A stretch of DNA of 37,953 nucleotides, taken from Bacteroidales bacterium (GTDB lineage Bacteria; Bacteroidota; Bacteroidia; Bacteroidales; UBA10428). Position numbers and translations under genes: made by a program. The notes beneath the pieces were generated by a model. It was not told the DNA's origin, did no database searches, and saw only the letters and a list, made by a program, of their open reading frames with translations. Below, in pieces: positions 19,001 to 28,300 of the stretch. The DNA lies in contig JAFGPB010000059.1 of the NCBI GenBank assembly GCA_016926205.1, forward strand, positions 1-37,953, read 5' to 3'. The stretch's first letter is position 1. Every line of letters begins with the position of its first letter.

Positions 19001-19465
19001 TATGCAGGGGTGAATCAGTTTCGCCCACCTGCAACCTGGACCGCAACAACCAATTCAGATTTTTACGGCCTGATCGTACGATCAGCATATTATATCAAAT
19101 CGGGTGACGGCAGTCTGAATGCCACATGGACTGTTCCCGTCGATGAGTCAGGCTTCTATGACGTATATTATTATGTATACAATTCACCTATGATGATGCG
19201 GGGAGGTTTTGGCGGAGGCAGACCGGGAGGCGGTGATGTTGGCGGCCGCGGCGGTTTCAGACAGCAAAGTGACTACTACTATTATTTTACCATATTGCAC
19301 GATGAAGGAGAAGAAGAACAGATTCTTAATGTCGGGCAGGCTGATAATGGCTGGGTTTTGCTGGGTTCCTACAAGTTCTCTTCTGACAGTGCGGTGATCC
19401 GTCTTTCCAACAAATCAGAACAAAGAATAGTTTTTGCGGATGCTGTCAAACTGGTTAAATTATAA
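16019..19465 (+). CDS. ABC-2 permease fused to a degenerate M1-peptidase-like region and golvesin-like C-terminal domain
   Basis: A 1148-aa multi-domain protein. Residues 1-280 form an ABC-2-type membrane domain with about six to seven helices, including FRIFSGLSLLVLFIVNFALL and ILILAMAFVFNLLAPGA. Residues about 290-840 are extracytoplasmic and follow the plan of M1-aminopeptidase-type domains joined to such permeases: an N-terminal beta-rich part with LLTPEANWYPVPGISYSPN, then FNRMSLVEVPAQFKSF and a helical tail with FVENWFNERELPSYL. No HExxH zinc motif occurs anywhere, so peptidase activity is unlikely. A glycine/methionine-rich stretch lies at 861-880. Residues about 1000-1148 resemble a golvesin/xanthan-lyase-type beta domain (SGFYDVYYYVYNSP ... 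RIVFADAVKL), interrupted by a second glycine-rich loop (1058-1081). It pairs with the upstream ATPase and probably forms the ABC half of the export locus. Confidence 0.85.
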   Translation: MISLHNILSIARYERKTLFRSWFFRIFSGLSLLVLFIVNFALLSEAGMSRWVFSAIPSTIPYFNLLILNVAQAIIAVFLASDFLKRDKKLDTTEVIYMRPMTNAEYVVGKTWGNIEVFLFLNILILAMAFVFNLLAPGAYVNWASYGIYLLLISIPTLVFIIGLSFLVMSVIQNQAVTFVLVLGYIGVTLFLLQEKYYYLFDYMAFKIPLLQSQVTGFGNFPEILLHRGIYFFLGIGSVLMTMYILKRLPQSESMTRLSLIGSILFIVAGLFLGYRYIGNFKGDESLRNEMVELNDQYFREYTPEVVQNNIQLNHSGEQIEAASEMLLQNKSENILTEIILHLNPGLHVNRVTIEDQEKKFERKEHLLIVGMDPAFKPGEELQVSIDYSGTINEAACYLDIEREEREEMFGDLLMNADKRHAFVTHSYVLLTPEANWYPVPGISYSPNHVGWDKRNFTDYTLHVTTSESLVAISQGEVIQEGPGTFLFKPEQPLIQISLTIGNYEEKSFEADGIKFALWHFKGHDYFSDILTGINDTVPNLIAGMLNDVEREFDLSYGFNRMSLVEVPAQFKSFDRIWRSYTEYMQPEQIFLPEKAYQLSDADFRFMIRRQQRQGRNRDESLTDRDYQLRVLNNFMANFTDEEQRPDMMIRIAGAGQITSMEESSPYYIFPQLYNFQNDVRSDQWPVINRIFEYYLKSSVGTDMRSTFMRNITGSSGEEDANIALQNQSFVEILTDPDKKDIIPDLISLKSQVFFGMLQYQAGEEELGSFLKDIVAENKFMNLSFEEFEHQVQERFNVELSQFVENWFNERELPSYLISSMNAVKVKAEEQLKTMVSLKVSNLSDVDGVILLSFRLSTSGGMPGMPGGFGGGRGAGGFGGASNVDEQVDEILYLEANQTKEFSFLLTSEPRMATINTLTSENIPQTLSSPFADIQENTRITPYEGEKTSDTPVNLVLPGEIVVDNEDPGFRVTTLSNTNLLRRLIIREDESVEEYAGVNQFRPPATWTATTNSDFYGLIVRSAYYIKSGDGSLNATWTVPVDESGFYDVYYYVYNSPMMMRGGFGGGRPGGGDVGGRGGFRQQSDYYYYFTILHDEGEEEQILNVGQADNGWVLLGSYKFSSDSAVIRLSNKSEQRIVFADAVKLVKL

Positions 19466-19580
19466 ACAAATTGGAAAATTTCAAACACATGAGGCCTGCA
19501 TGAAAATAAAAGATTATCACATCGAAAATAATGAAATCATTCAGGTTCCACACGATCAATAAAAATAAAACTATTTAGGC

Positions 19581-21080
19581 ATGAATACCTTTCGAATTAT
19601 CTTCAGGTTTTTAAAGACATTAGTATGTATTGCTTTAATTTCAGGCATTGACACACTGAATGCCCAGGAAGCGCTTACGCTTGAAAGAGCACTGAAAATA
19701 GGAGAGTCGACCAGTCCAACAATACAAATCTCACTGTTGAATCTGGAACGATACCAGAAAAGTCTTGAAGCTCAGCGCGCATCACTGAAATCACAGTTCA
19801 GTCTGACCGTTAACCCGGTAAATTATTCCAATTCACGGCAATTTGATGACCGTACACAGCAGTGGTACACCAGCGAGTCGTTTTCCAGCAATTCCACCCT
19901 AAGGGTATCACAGCCGATTTTGTGGACAGACGGGACCATTTCACTCGTCAACCGGTTCGGATGGCAGAACACAAACTCTGATTTCGGCGGCATTGGAGGC
20001 ACAAACAAGGCATTTACCAACAACCTTTACCTGAGCCTTGAACAACCCGTATTTACATACAACAGACAAAAGATGGACCTGCAGCAACTGGAGCTGAATT
20101 TTGAAAATGCAAGGATCAGTTATGCCATGCAAAGGCTGAATCTTGAAAAAAACATCACCCAGTTTTTCTACAATGTATATATGTCCCAACTGAATCTTGA
20201 AATAGCCCGCGAAGAACTTAACAATACACAGAACAGCTATGATATTATAAAGAACAAGGTTGATGCAGGACTTGCGGCACAAGAGGAATTGTATCAGGCA
20301 GAACTGAACCTTGCCACATCAGAATCATCCCTGCAGAACAGTCAGGTTTCATACGAGAACGCCAAAGACCAGCTCAAATTGTATTTGGGTATGGATCTGT
20401 ATAATGACATCGTTATTTTGGCTGACATTGACATAGATACCGTTCAGGTTGATCTGGAAAACGCTATAGATCAAGGACTTGCTTCAAGGATGGAGATCCG
20501 CCAGCGGGAAATTGATATTGAAAACAGCCAGTTTTCGTTGATCCAGACAAAAGCGCTCAATGAATTCAGTGGAAATGTCAGTCTTTCAGTAGGAATTACC
20601 GGAGAGAACGAGGCCATCGGACAGATCTATGAAACGCCGACCAGAAATCCCCAGGTATCTCTTTCTTTCAATATTCCGATATTCGACTGGGGAGAAAGAA
20701 GGGCCAGGATTGAAGCACAAACGGCCAACATCCAGTCGGCCGAAATCAATCTTTCAGAAGAGAAACAGCAAATCATCATTGGCATACGGCAGGTTTACAG
20801 AAACCTTCAGAATCAGCTCAACCAGATTGAAATTGCCAGACAGAGTGAAATCAATGCGGAGCTCACCTATGAGATTAATCTGCAGCGATACGAAAACGGC
20901 GACCTGACGGGAATGGACCTGAACCTTTATCAGACCCAGCTGTCTGAGAAAAAGATTGCCAGTGCGCAGGCGCTGATCAATTATAAGCTCGAATTGCTGA
21001 ATATGAAGATCCAGAGTCTTTACGATTTTGAAAATGATATAGAAATTATTCCCTCGGAATTGTATAGTATCAATAATTAA
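19581..21080 (+). CDS. TolC-family outer-membrane efflux channel
   Basis: A 499-aa TolC/OprM-like outer membrane factor. A signal peptide (TLVCIALISGIDTLNAQ) precedes two repeated helical-hairpin modules, with the first periplasmic helix containing TLERALKIGESTSPTIQISLLNLERYQKSL. The later coiled-coil segments are glutamine/asparagine-rich (for example NYKLELLNMKIQSLYDFEN at the end), and barrel strands such as NLYLSLEQPVF and PQVSLSFNIPIFDWGERRARIEA mark the two porin halves. It forms the outer-membrane duct for the adjacent adaptor and RND pumps. It lies 115 bases after the permease gene and 19 bases before the adaptor gene. Confidence 0.93.
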   Translation: MNTFRIIFRFLKTLVCIALISGIDTLNAQEALTLERALKIGESTSPTIQISLLNLERYQKSLEAQRASLKSQFSLTVNPVNYSNSRQFDDRTQQWYTSESFSSNSTLRVSQPILWTDGTISLVNRFGWQNTNSDFGGIGGTNKAFTNNLYLSLEQPVFTYNRQKMDLQQLELNFENARISYAMQRLNLEKNITQFFYNVYMSQLNLEIAREELNNTQNSYDIIKNKVDAGLAAQEELYQAELNLATSESSLQNSQVSYENAKDQLKLYLGMDLYNDIVILADIDIDTVQVDLENAIDQGLASRMEIRQREIDIENSQFSLIQTKALNEFSGNVSLSVGITGENEAIGQIYETPTRNPQVSLSFNIPIFDWGERRARIEAQTANIQSAEINLSEEKQQIIIGIRQVYRNLQNQLNQIEIARQSEINAELTYEINLQRYENGDLTGMDLNLYQTQLSEKKIASAQALINYKLELLNMKIQSLYDFENDIEIIPSELYSINN

Positions 21081-21099
21081 TCACTGTAAATTTTTCAAC

Positions 21100-22155
21100 A
21101 TGAAACCGATCAGAACTTCATTGTTTTTATTGACCATAGCAACATTGGCTGGCTGCAGCAGTCAGCCGCAGAATGTGGAAACAGAATTGTCAAGCCCGGT
21201 CTCCGTAACGGATATCAAACCACAAACCATTAGAAAATTCATCAATACTTCCGGTACCGTGTACGCGGTCAATGAAGCAACATTAAACTCAGAAATGGAA
21301 GGCAGGTATAGCCTCAGAACAAATCCTGCAACAGGAAGGCCATTCAGACTGGGTGACCGGGTAAGGAAGGGCCAGGTGATCATCCGGCTTGAGAACGAAG
21401 AATACGAAAATGGCATTGCCATTGAATCAAAGCAGTTGCAGCTTGAATTGTCCGAGCAGGAATATCAAAAACAGGAATCACTTTATGAAAAAGGGGGTGT
21501 AACACTCCGTGAATTGCGTGATGCTGAAGTTTCTATGACGAGTGCGAGATACAGTTACCAAACCGCGCTCCTTCAACTTGACAAGATGAACATAACGGCA
21601 CCTTTTGACGGAATTGTTGTCGAACTTCCATTTTATACACAGAACGTTACAGTTTCCACAGGCAGTTTGATGTCGACCATTATGGATTACAGCGACATGT
21701 ACATGGAAATCAACCTTCCGGAAAAGAACCTGACGGAAGTGGAGATCGGTCAGGAAGTCTGGATTACCAATTACAACATTCCTGATGATACCATTGTTGG
21801 CGTCGTAAATGAGCTTTCACCTGTTGTAAGCAGCGAAACAAGGACATTTAAGGGAAAGCTGCAGATTGAAAACCCGGCATTGAAGTTGCGTCCGGGTATG
21901 TTCGTGAAAGCCGATATCGTTGTGACCAAAAAAGACAGTGTGATTGTAATATCTAAGGATGTGATAATTTCCGGTACAAGAGGAAGGACAGTTTTTGTGG
22001 TTGACAGAAATGCGGCCCGGGAAAGGAGAATTGAGACCGGAATTGAAAATTCAGAACAGGTGGAAGTGGTATCCGGACTAAGTATAAATGATCAGCTCGT
22101 GACCAGTGGCTATGAAACCCTGCGTAACGGATCAAGGGTAAATATCGTCCGTTAA
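21100..22155 (+). CDS. RND efflux periplasmic adaptor, lipoprotein (membrane fusion protein)
   Basis: A 351-aa membrane-fusion protein that bridges the RND pumps to the TolC channel. It has a lipoprotein signal with lipobox LAGC, so cysteine about 19 is the lipidated residue. The lipoyl halves (RKGQVIIRLENEEYENGI; MNITAPFDGIV), a short alpha-hairpin (QEYQKQESLYEKGGVTLRELRDAE) and the beta-barrel and membrane-proximal domain (INLPEKNLTEVEIGQEVWI, KLRPGMFVKADIVV) are in the usual order. The short hairpin is typical of Bacteroidota adaptors. It is the only adaptor in the locus, so it presumably serves both RND proteins. Confidence 0.93.
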   Translation: MKPIRTSLFLLTIATLAGCSSQPQNVETELSSPVSVTDIKPQTIRKFINTSGTVYAVNEATLNSEMEGRYSLRTNPATGRPFRLGDRVRKGQVIIRLENEEYENGIAIESKQLQLELSEQEYQKQESLYEKGGVTLRELRDAEVSMTSARYSYQTALLQLDKMNITAPFDGIVVELPFYTQNVTVSTGSLMSTIMDYSDMYMEINLPEKNLTEVEIGQEVWITNYNIPDDTIVGVVNELSPVVSSETRTFKGKLQIENPALKLRPGMFVKADIVVTKKDSVIVISKDVIISGTRGRTVFVVDRNAARERRIETGIENSEQVEVVSGLSINDQLVTSGYETLRNGSRVNIVR

Positions 22156-22192
22156 AAACCATTCATATACAATTAAACAGGAATCCCTAGTA

Positions 22193-25100
22193 ATGAATAA
22201 ATTAACGCAATTTTCCATCAATTATCCGGTCACAATATTCATGGCAGTCATCGGAATTGTCCTGCTTGGATTCATTTCGTATGGTAAACTTGGCATGGAT
22301 CTGTTCCCGGACCTGAATTCACCGAGGATATATGTGGAGATTCAGTCTGGTGAGTATCCTCCTGAGGAAATGGAAGAACGGTTTGTCGATGATATTGAAG
22401 CAACCGCCATCAGACAGAAAGATGTCGTTCAGGTGACATCGGTGTCCAGGATCGGATCAGCGCAAATCATTGTTGAGTACAAATGGAAGAAAGATATGGA
22501 TGAAGCATTCCTGGATCTGCAAAAGGCTTTGAATTCTTTTGCACAAAACCAGGATATCGAAGAAATGCAGATCATGCAATATGATCCCAACGCTGACCCG
22601 GTAATGATCATTGGACTCACGCATCCGGAAATCACCGATATGAACGAGCTGAGAAAGGTTGCTGAAAATTATATCAGAAATGAGCTGGTGCGTCTCGATG
22701 GCGTGGCCGAAGTGGAGCTGTCCGGTCAGCAGGAAAGGGAAATCCTTATCGAAACAGATTCCTACAGGTTGCAGTCGTTCAACCTGACAGTCGATGTACT
22801 GAGTCAGCAGCTGCAGAACTTTAACCGGAATATTTCAGGAGGCAGCATAACAGAGATGGGCATGCAGTATGTTGTCAAAGGTGTTTCAATGCTGACCAAC
22901 ATCTCGGATTTCGAAAACCTGATTATCGGTTATGAACCGGTAGTATCTGAAACTTCAGGATTAAGGGTCATCGGCCGCGCTCCGATTGTTCTGAAAGATG
23001 TTGCAGTGGTTTCATTTGTCAACAAGGAACCTGCCAATATCGTTACCATCAATGGTCAGAGGTGTATTGGCATGTCCATTTTCAAAGAAACAAAGTACAA
23101 TACCATCAAGGCAGTGGATGAGGTCAACGAAGCCATGTTAAGTCTGGGCAGGGCACTGCCGGGATACGAACTGATATTTGTCAGTGACCAGGGCAGGTTT
23201 ATCAGTGCTGCGATCGGTGAAGTCATGAATACGGCCCTGATCGGCATACTGCTTGCAGTATTCGTGCTGTTCCTGTTTCTTAAAAGGATTGAATCCACAT
23301 TGATTGTCAGTACGGCCATTCCCATTTCCATCATAGCCACTTTCAACCTGATGTATTTCAACGATTTAACCATAAATATAATGACTCTGGGAGGACTGGC
23401 CCTTGGAGCCGGAATGCTGGTAGACAATGCGATAGTGGTACTGGAAAACATATTCAGGAATCATGAAAGCGGCATGCCTTTGAAAGAATCTGCAGTTGTC
23501 GGTACCTCACAGGTCGCAGGAGCGATAACGGCATCCACAATAACAACGATTGTCGTATTCCTTCCCATCATATACCTTGAAGGGGCATCCGGTGAATTGT
23601 TCAAGGACGAGGCATGGACTGTTGCCTTTTCTCTTGTTTCTTCACTTTTTGTGGCAATATTCGTAATCCCCATGTTGTATCACCGGTTTTACCTGAAACG
23701 ACCGGTCCCTTCGGTAAAGAGATCGATAAAGTTTACCGGTTACGGCAACTTCCTGAAGAAAATGCTGGATAAAAAAGGCCTGGTGATTGTGAGCGCGACC
23801 GTCCTTGTTGCCGGATCGCTGGCACTGGTGCCTGTAATCGGTACGGAATTCATGCCCAGAACTGAATCCAGGGAGCTCACCGTCAATTTGAAGCTTCAGG
23901 AAGGAACCAAATTGTTCCGCACTGAATCGACGACCGAAAACATCGTTTCAATCGTGAACAGCTATTTCGGTGATGATATTGATATGATATACAGTCATAT
24001 CGGACCGGAAACGAGCATTTCGACAGATGTGGAATCCGTGTTTGAAGGAGAAAATACAAGTGAGGTCCGGATCGTACTGAACGAAGATTCAAAAAGGTCT
24101 GCATACGAGCTCATTTCGGTTATTTCGCAATTGACAGACAGTGTACCCGGTCTGGAGATAACCTTTTCCCAGGAGCAGACAGCTTTAAGCATGATCCTGG
24201 GTACCGGTGGATCACCCGTGGTCGTTGAAGTACGGGGTGAGGAACTGGATCAGATTGAAAAGATCACGGAAGAGATCAAAACGCGCATGGCCGCAATGGA
24301 AGATCTTTATGATATTCAGACATCCGTTGAAGCAGGGGCACCGGAAGTGGAGGTCGTTATTGATCAGTACCGTGCAGGTATTTTCGGACTCAGTCCGAGC
24401 AATATCATTACCCAGATCCAAAACCAGCTTGAGGGACAAAATGCAGGTGAAGTTGAATACGAAGGGGAAATGAATGATATTACGATTGAGCTTCCGGAAC
24501 GGACGCTAAATGATATTAATGAACTGATGATCATATCGGGTGACCAGACATACAGGCTGGATGAAATAGCATCGATCAGCTATTCCGTATCCCCCAAAGA
24601 AGTGCTGCACACTGACCAGACAAGAATCGGCAGGGTTACTGCAGAAATCTCGGGCAATACCTCACTCAATAAGATCGCTGACAAGGTAAGGGAAAATCTT
24701 GCCGGTATTCAGCTGCCGGCAGATTACAGGATCCGGGTGACCGGGGAAGAGGAAATGCGGGCAGAATCAATGCAGAATCTGAGGTTTGCTTTGATCCTTG
24801 CACTGGTGCTCGTTTATATGGTACTTGCCGCACAGTTTGAGTCACTGATCCATCCTTTCACCATTATCCTGACAATACCACTGGCCGTTGTCGGAAGCAT
24901 CCTGGTTTTCTTTTTGCTCGGAAAGACATTCAACATCATGGCACTGATCGGGATCATTCTTCTGGTGGGGATTGCGGTCAACAATTCCATTATTCTGGTC
25001 GACAGGATCAATCAGTTGATGAAGGAAGGCATGAACCGCAGGGATTCCATTGTTGCGGCCGGTCAGCAGAGGATCAGACCGATCATCATGACGAGTCTGA

Positions 25101-25285
25101 CCACGATCCTGGCATTGCTGCCGCTGACATTCGGTTTCGGGGAAAGTGTTGCACTGCGGTCACCTGTCGCTCTTGCCGTGATAGGAGGGTTGTTAACATC
25201 AACACTGCTGACGCTGATTGTCATACCTTGTGTATATGACCTACTGGACAGACTCACGGAAAGACTTTTTTCAAGGACGGCATAA
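22193..25285 (+). CDS. RND efflux transporter permease (first, AcrB/HAE-1 type)
   Basis: A 1030-aa RND inner-membrane pump. The first helix is PVTIFMAVIGIVLLGFISYG and is followed by a porter domain, six helices, a second porter domain and the last six helices. The proton-relay helix TM4 reads GMLVDNAIVVLEN with D411 and N412, so the usual second aspartate is replaced by asparagine. In TM10, IAVNNSIILVD has N930/N931 where AcrB has its lysine. This variant is frequent among HAE-1-like proteins of Bacteroidota and Firmicutes. The protein belongs to the drug/lipid-type rather than the metal-type (CzcA/CusA) group. It sits 37 bases after the adaptor gene and 35 bases before the fused RND-ABC gene, and may form a mixed trimer with it. 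Confidence 0.93.
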   Translation: MNKLTQFSINYPVTIFMAVIGIVLLGFISYGKLGMDLFPDLNSPRIYVEIQSGEYPPEEMEERFVDDIEATAIRQKDVVQVTSVSRIGSAQIIVEYKWKKDMDEAFLDLQKALNSFAQNQDIEEMQIMQYDPNADPVMIIGLTHPEITDMNELRKVAENYIRNELVRLDGVAEVELSGQQEREILIETDSYRLQSFNLTVDVLSQQLQNFNRNISGGSITEMGMQYVVKGVSMLTNISDFENLIIGYEPVVSETSGLRVIGRAPIVLKDVAVVSFVNKEPANIVTINGQRCIGMSIFKETKYNTIKAVDEVNEAMLSLGRALPGYELIFVSDQGRFISAAIGEVMNTALIGILLAVFVLFLFLKRIESTLIVSTAIPISIIATFNLMYFNDLTINIMTLGGLALGAGMLVDNAIVVLENIFRNHESGMPLKESAVVGTSQVAGAITASTITTIVVFLPIIYLEGASGELFKDEAWTVAFSLVSSLFVAIFVIPMLYHRFYLKRPVPSVKRSIKFTGYGNFLKKMLDKKGLVIVSATVLVAGSLALVPVIGTEFMPRTESRELTVNLKLQEGTKLFRTESTTENIVSIVNSYFGDDIDMIYSHIGPETSISTDVESVFEGENTSEVRIVLNEDSKRSAYELISVISQLTDSVPGLEITFSQEQTALSMILGTGGSPVVVEVRGEELDQIEKITEEIKTRMAAMEDLYDIQTSVEAGAPEVEVVIDQYRAGIFGLSPSNIITQIQNQLEGQNAGEVEYEGEMNDITIELPERTLNDINELMIISGDQTYRLDEIASISYSVSPKEVLHTDQTRIGRVTAEISGNTSLNKIADKVRENLAGIQLPADYRIRVTGEEEMRAESMQNLRFALILALVLVYMVLAAQFESLIHPFTIILTIPLAVVGSILVFFLLGKTFNIMALIGIILLVGIAVNNSIILVDRINQLMKEGMNRRDSIVAAGQQRIRPIIMTSLTTILALLPLTFGFGESVALRSPVALAVIGGLLTSTLLTLIVIPCVYDLLDRLTERLFSRTA

Positions 25286-25320
25286 GCAGGGATTGTAATC
25301 ATTTTAACAGGACTGATCTC

Positions 25321-28300
25321 ATGAAATTCATTTTACACAGAAAGATTTTTATCAGCATGCTGTTTTTGGGTTTGTCTGTTCTTGGGTACATATCCTATAA
25401 ACATCTAGCGGTTGAGTTGATGCCTTCCTCTGAACTGCAGACACTTTTTGTTCAGATCAGCTCAAGAATGGAGGTGGAACCTAATTATCTTGAAAATCAA
25501 GCTGTTATACCCGTTGAGGGAGCGATAGGAACCCTTGATGGTGTGGAAGATATTTCATCCCGGATCACAAACCGTCAGGCCACGATAACCGTGAGTTTTA
25601 AAAGTGATATCAATACACAGCTTGCTTACATGAAACTGGACGAAAGGATCAATCAGATCAGGCAGAACCTTGATGAAAACTTCACAGTCCAGGTAGTCCA
25701 GGCAAATACCCTGGAGACGACCAATGACTTCATGGAATTGCAGATCAGGGGATCGGGAGGGACCGACCGCGTTCGCAATATCGTTGACGAAGAAATTGCA
25801 AACCAGCTGGAAAACATTGACGGAATCGCAGCCATGAATGTTTACGGAGGACAGGAGAAGTCAGTTGAGGTCATATACGACAAGGATGCCTGTGAGGCTT
25901 ATAACATCTCACCCGCACAGATCAGTTCGGCAATCGGGCAGTTTGCGCAAAGCCGGACTTTTACAGGGCATGCACATGAACCTGACAGGAGGTATTTTGT
26001 CCACATCACAGCCGAATACGGAAGTGTCGGTGACATAGAAAATATTGTCCTCAAAGAGGGTCCCATTTTGCTTAAGGATGTCGCTGATGTGTATTTTGGG
26101 GTGAAGGAAGTCACTTCTTACAGCCGTGTAAACGGACTGGATGCTGTGTCGGCAACGCTGGTCAGTGATTCGGAATCAAATTTAATTGACCTGTCCCACC
26201 GGACTCTGGAGCAGATTGAAGTCCTGAATCAGAAACTTAAATCCAGAGACGTTGAAATCGTGGTTCAGTCGAATTCAGCTGAAACCATGGAGACCAATAT
26301 CAATCAGATCATACAACTGGCCTTATTTGGTGGATTGCTTGCGATTTTCATCCTGTGGGTATTTCTGAAGAACCTGAGGCTGGTCGCTTTTGTCGCCCTG
26401 GCCATTCCAATATCCATATTTTCTGCGTTTAACTTCTTTTATGCCCTGGGAATTACAATCAATAGTTTCACCTTGATTGGAATGGCAATGGCCATTGGAA
26501 TGCTGCTGGACAACAGTGTTGTCGTAATGGAAAACATTTACCGGTTGTCGGGCAACGGATTTAATCCCGAAAAGGCTGTTACCCAGGGAGCCAATGAAGT
26601 ATGGAGGTCAATTCTGGCGGCAACCCTTACCACCATTACAGTATTTCTGCCTTTTATTTTCGCGTCGGATGAAAATATCAGGCTGATTGGCAACAACGTG
26701 GGCATTTCCGTGATTTCCACGATAGGTATGTCCTTGTTCGTAGCCCTTCTGCTGATACCCATGGGAAGCCATTTTCTTTTGAGAAGAAAGAAGGCACATA
26801 ACATCTTTTATGAAAAAGTTACAACCAACAACCGGATCATTCAGATATATGTCCTTTTGCTGAAACAGAGCCTCAGAAATCCTGCAGCTACAATCATCGG
26901 TGCACTTGTCGTATTCTTTATCACCATACTTGTGGTTCTTGCACTCAGTGTGAACAATCTGTCCGAGGTTGAAGAAGAACAGTTTGATATTTATGTTACC
27001 ATGCCTACGGGAGCAACTCTGGAATCTACCGATGCTGTTGTGCGTGAGTTGGAAGCCAGGCTGGAAGATCTTGAGGAAAAGAAAGAGATCGTGACACGGG
27101 TTGAGGAAGAAGAAGCCACGGTTACGGTTGTACTGAAAGAAAATTACAAGGATATCGCCAAACGTGGTATGGCTGAAGTCAAATCGGCCGTTGAAGAGGA
27201 GCTTGGAAGAAGGATCGGTACAGGGCAAATCAGCCTGACGGAATCGTCTTCCGGAGGAAGTGCAATGGCTGCTATGGGAGGAGGTGGCATGAGCAGCAAT
27301 TTCAGCAGTTTCGTGGGAATCGGAACCAACCAGGAAAGGATCGTTATCAAAGGTGAGGATTTCAGTGTGATGCAGGGAGTTGCAGAGGATCTGGAGTATT
27401 ATCTCGAAGATCTTGAATCCATCCGGAGCGTCAGTACCACGGTATCGACAAACCGCCCTGAAGTGCATTTGGAATTCAACCAGTTGCTGCTGACTGAATA
27501 CGGACTGGCTTTGAATGATATTTCCAGCGAACTGAACACTTTTTCAAGCGAGTTCACGGCCGGAGTGACATTCAGTCAGGGCGATGAGGAATATGACATC
27601 ACGATCAAGGAGAAGGATGCAGACGAAGAAGAGGAGGATGAAAAGACGCTCTTTGAATTGCAGACCCTTCAAGTTGGCAATGACAATACGGGTTATTATA
27701 TGCTGCAGGATCTGGCAGACATTTATTATGCCGAGGGAATGTCAAATATTACCCGTGAAAATCAGGAGAAACAGATTGAAGTGACATACCGGTTTGAGGA
27801 GGAGGCTGAAGAGTTAAAAGACATCCTTGAAGCTTACCGGCTGGAGATCGACCAGATCGTGGCTGCCTACAACCTTCCTGCCGGTATTGCCGTTGAGGTG
27901 ATCCATGAAGAGGACCTTTACAGTGAGTACTACGTACTGATCATCGCTGCACTGGTATTCATTTTCATGATACTGGCTTCTGTATTCGAATCGCTTATGA
28001 CCCCTTTCGTAATCCTGTTCTCCATACCCATGGCAGCCATTGGTTCTTTTCTGGCACTGATCTTTACGAACAACAGCATTCTGAACGCCAATACCATTAC
28101 GGGATTTTTAATATTGCTGGGGGTTGTGGTGAACAATGGCATCATCCTGATCGATTATACCAACATTCTGCGCAAACGTGGTTATGGCCATTCGAGAGCG
28201 TTAATCACTGCCGGAATTTCGCGTGTCCGGCCCATATTGATTACCGCAATCACGACAATTGTAGCAATGTTTCCGCTTGCCATGGGACAGGGGGGATACG

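Noticed and set aside
16019-19465. Annotation as an active M1 aminopeptidase
   Set aside because: No HExxH(x18)E zinc motif is present; only the surrounding fold signature remains.
26608-27468. 286-codon minus-strand frame
   Set aside because: It lies fully antisense to the RND-ABC fusion, whose domains are unambiguous; the translation is Cys/His-rich with no domain.
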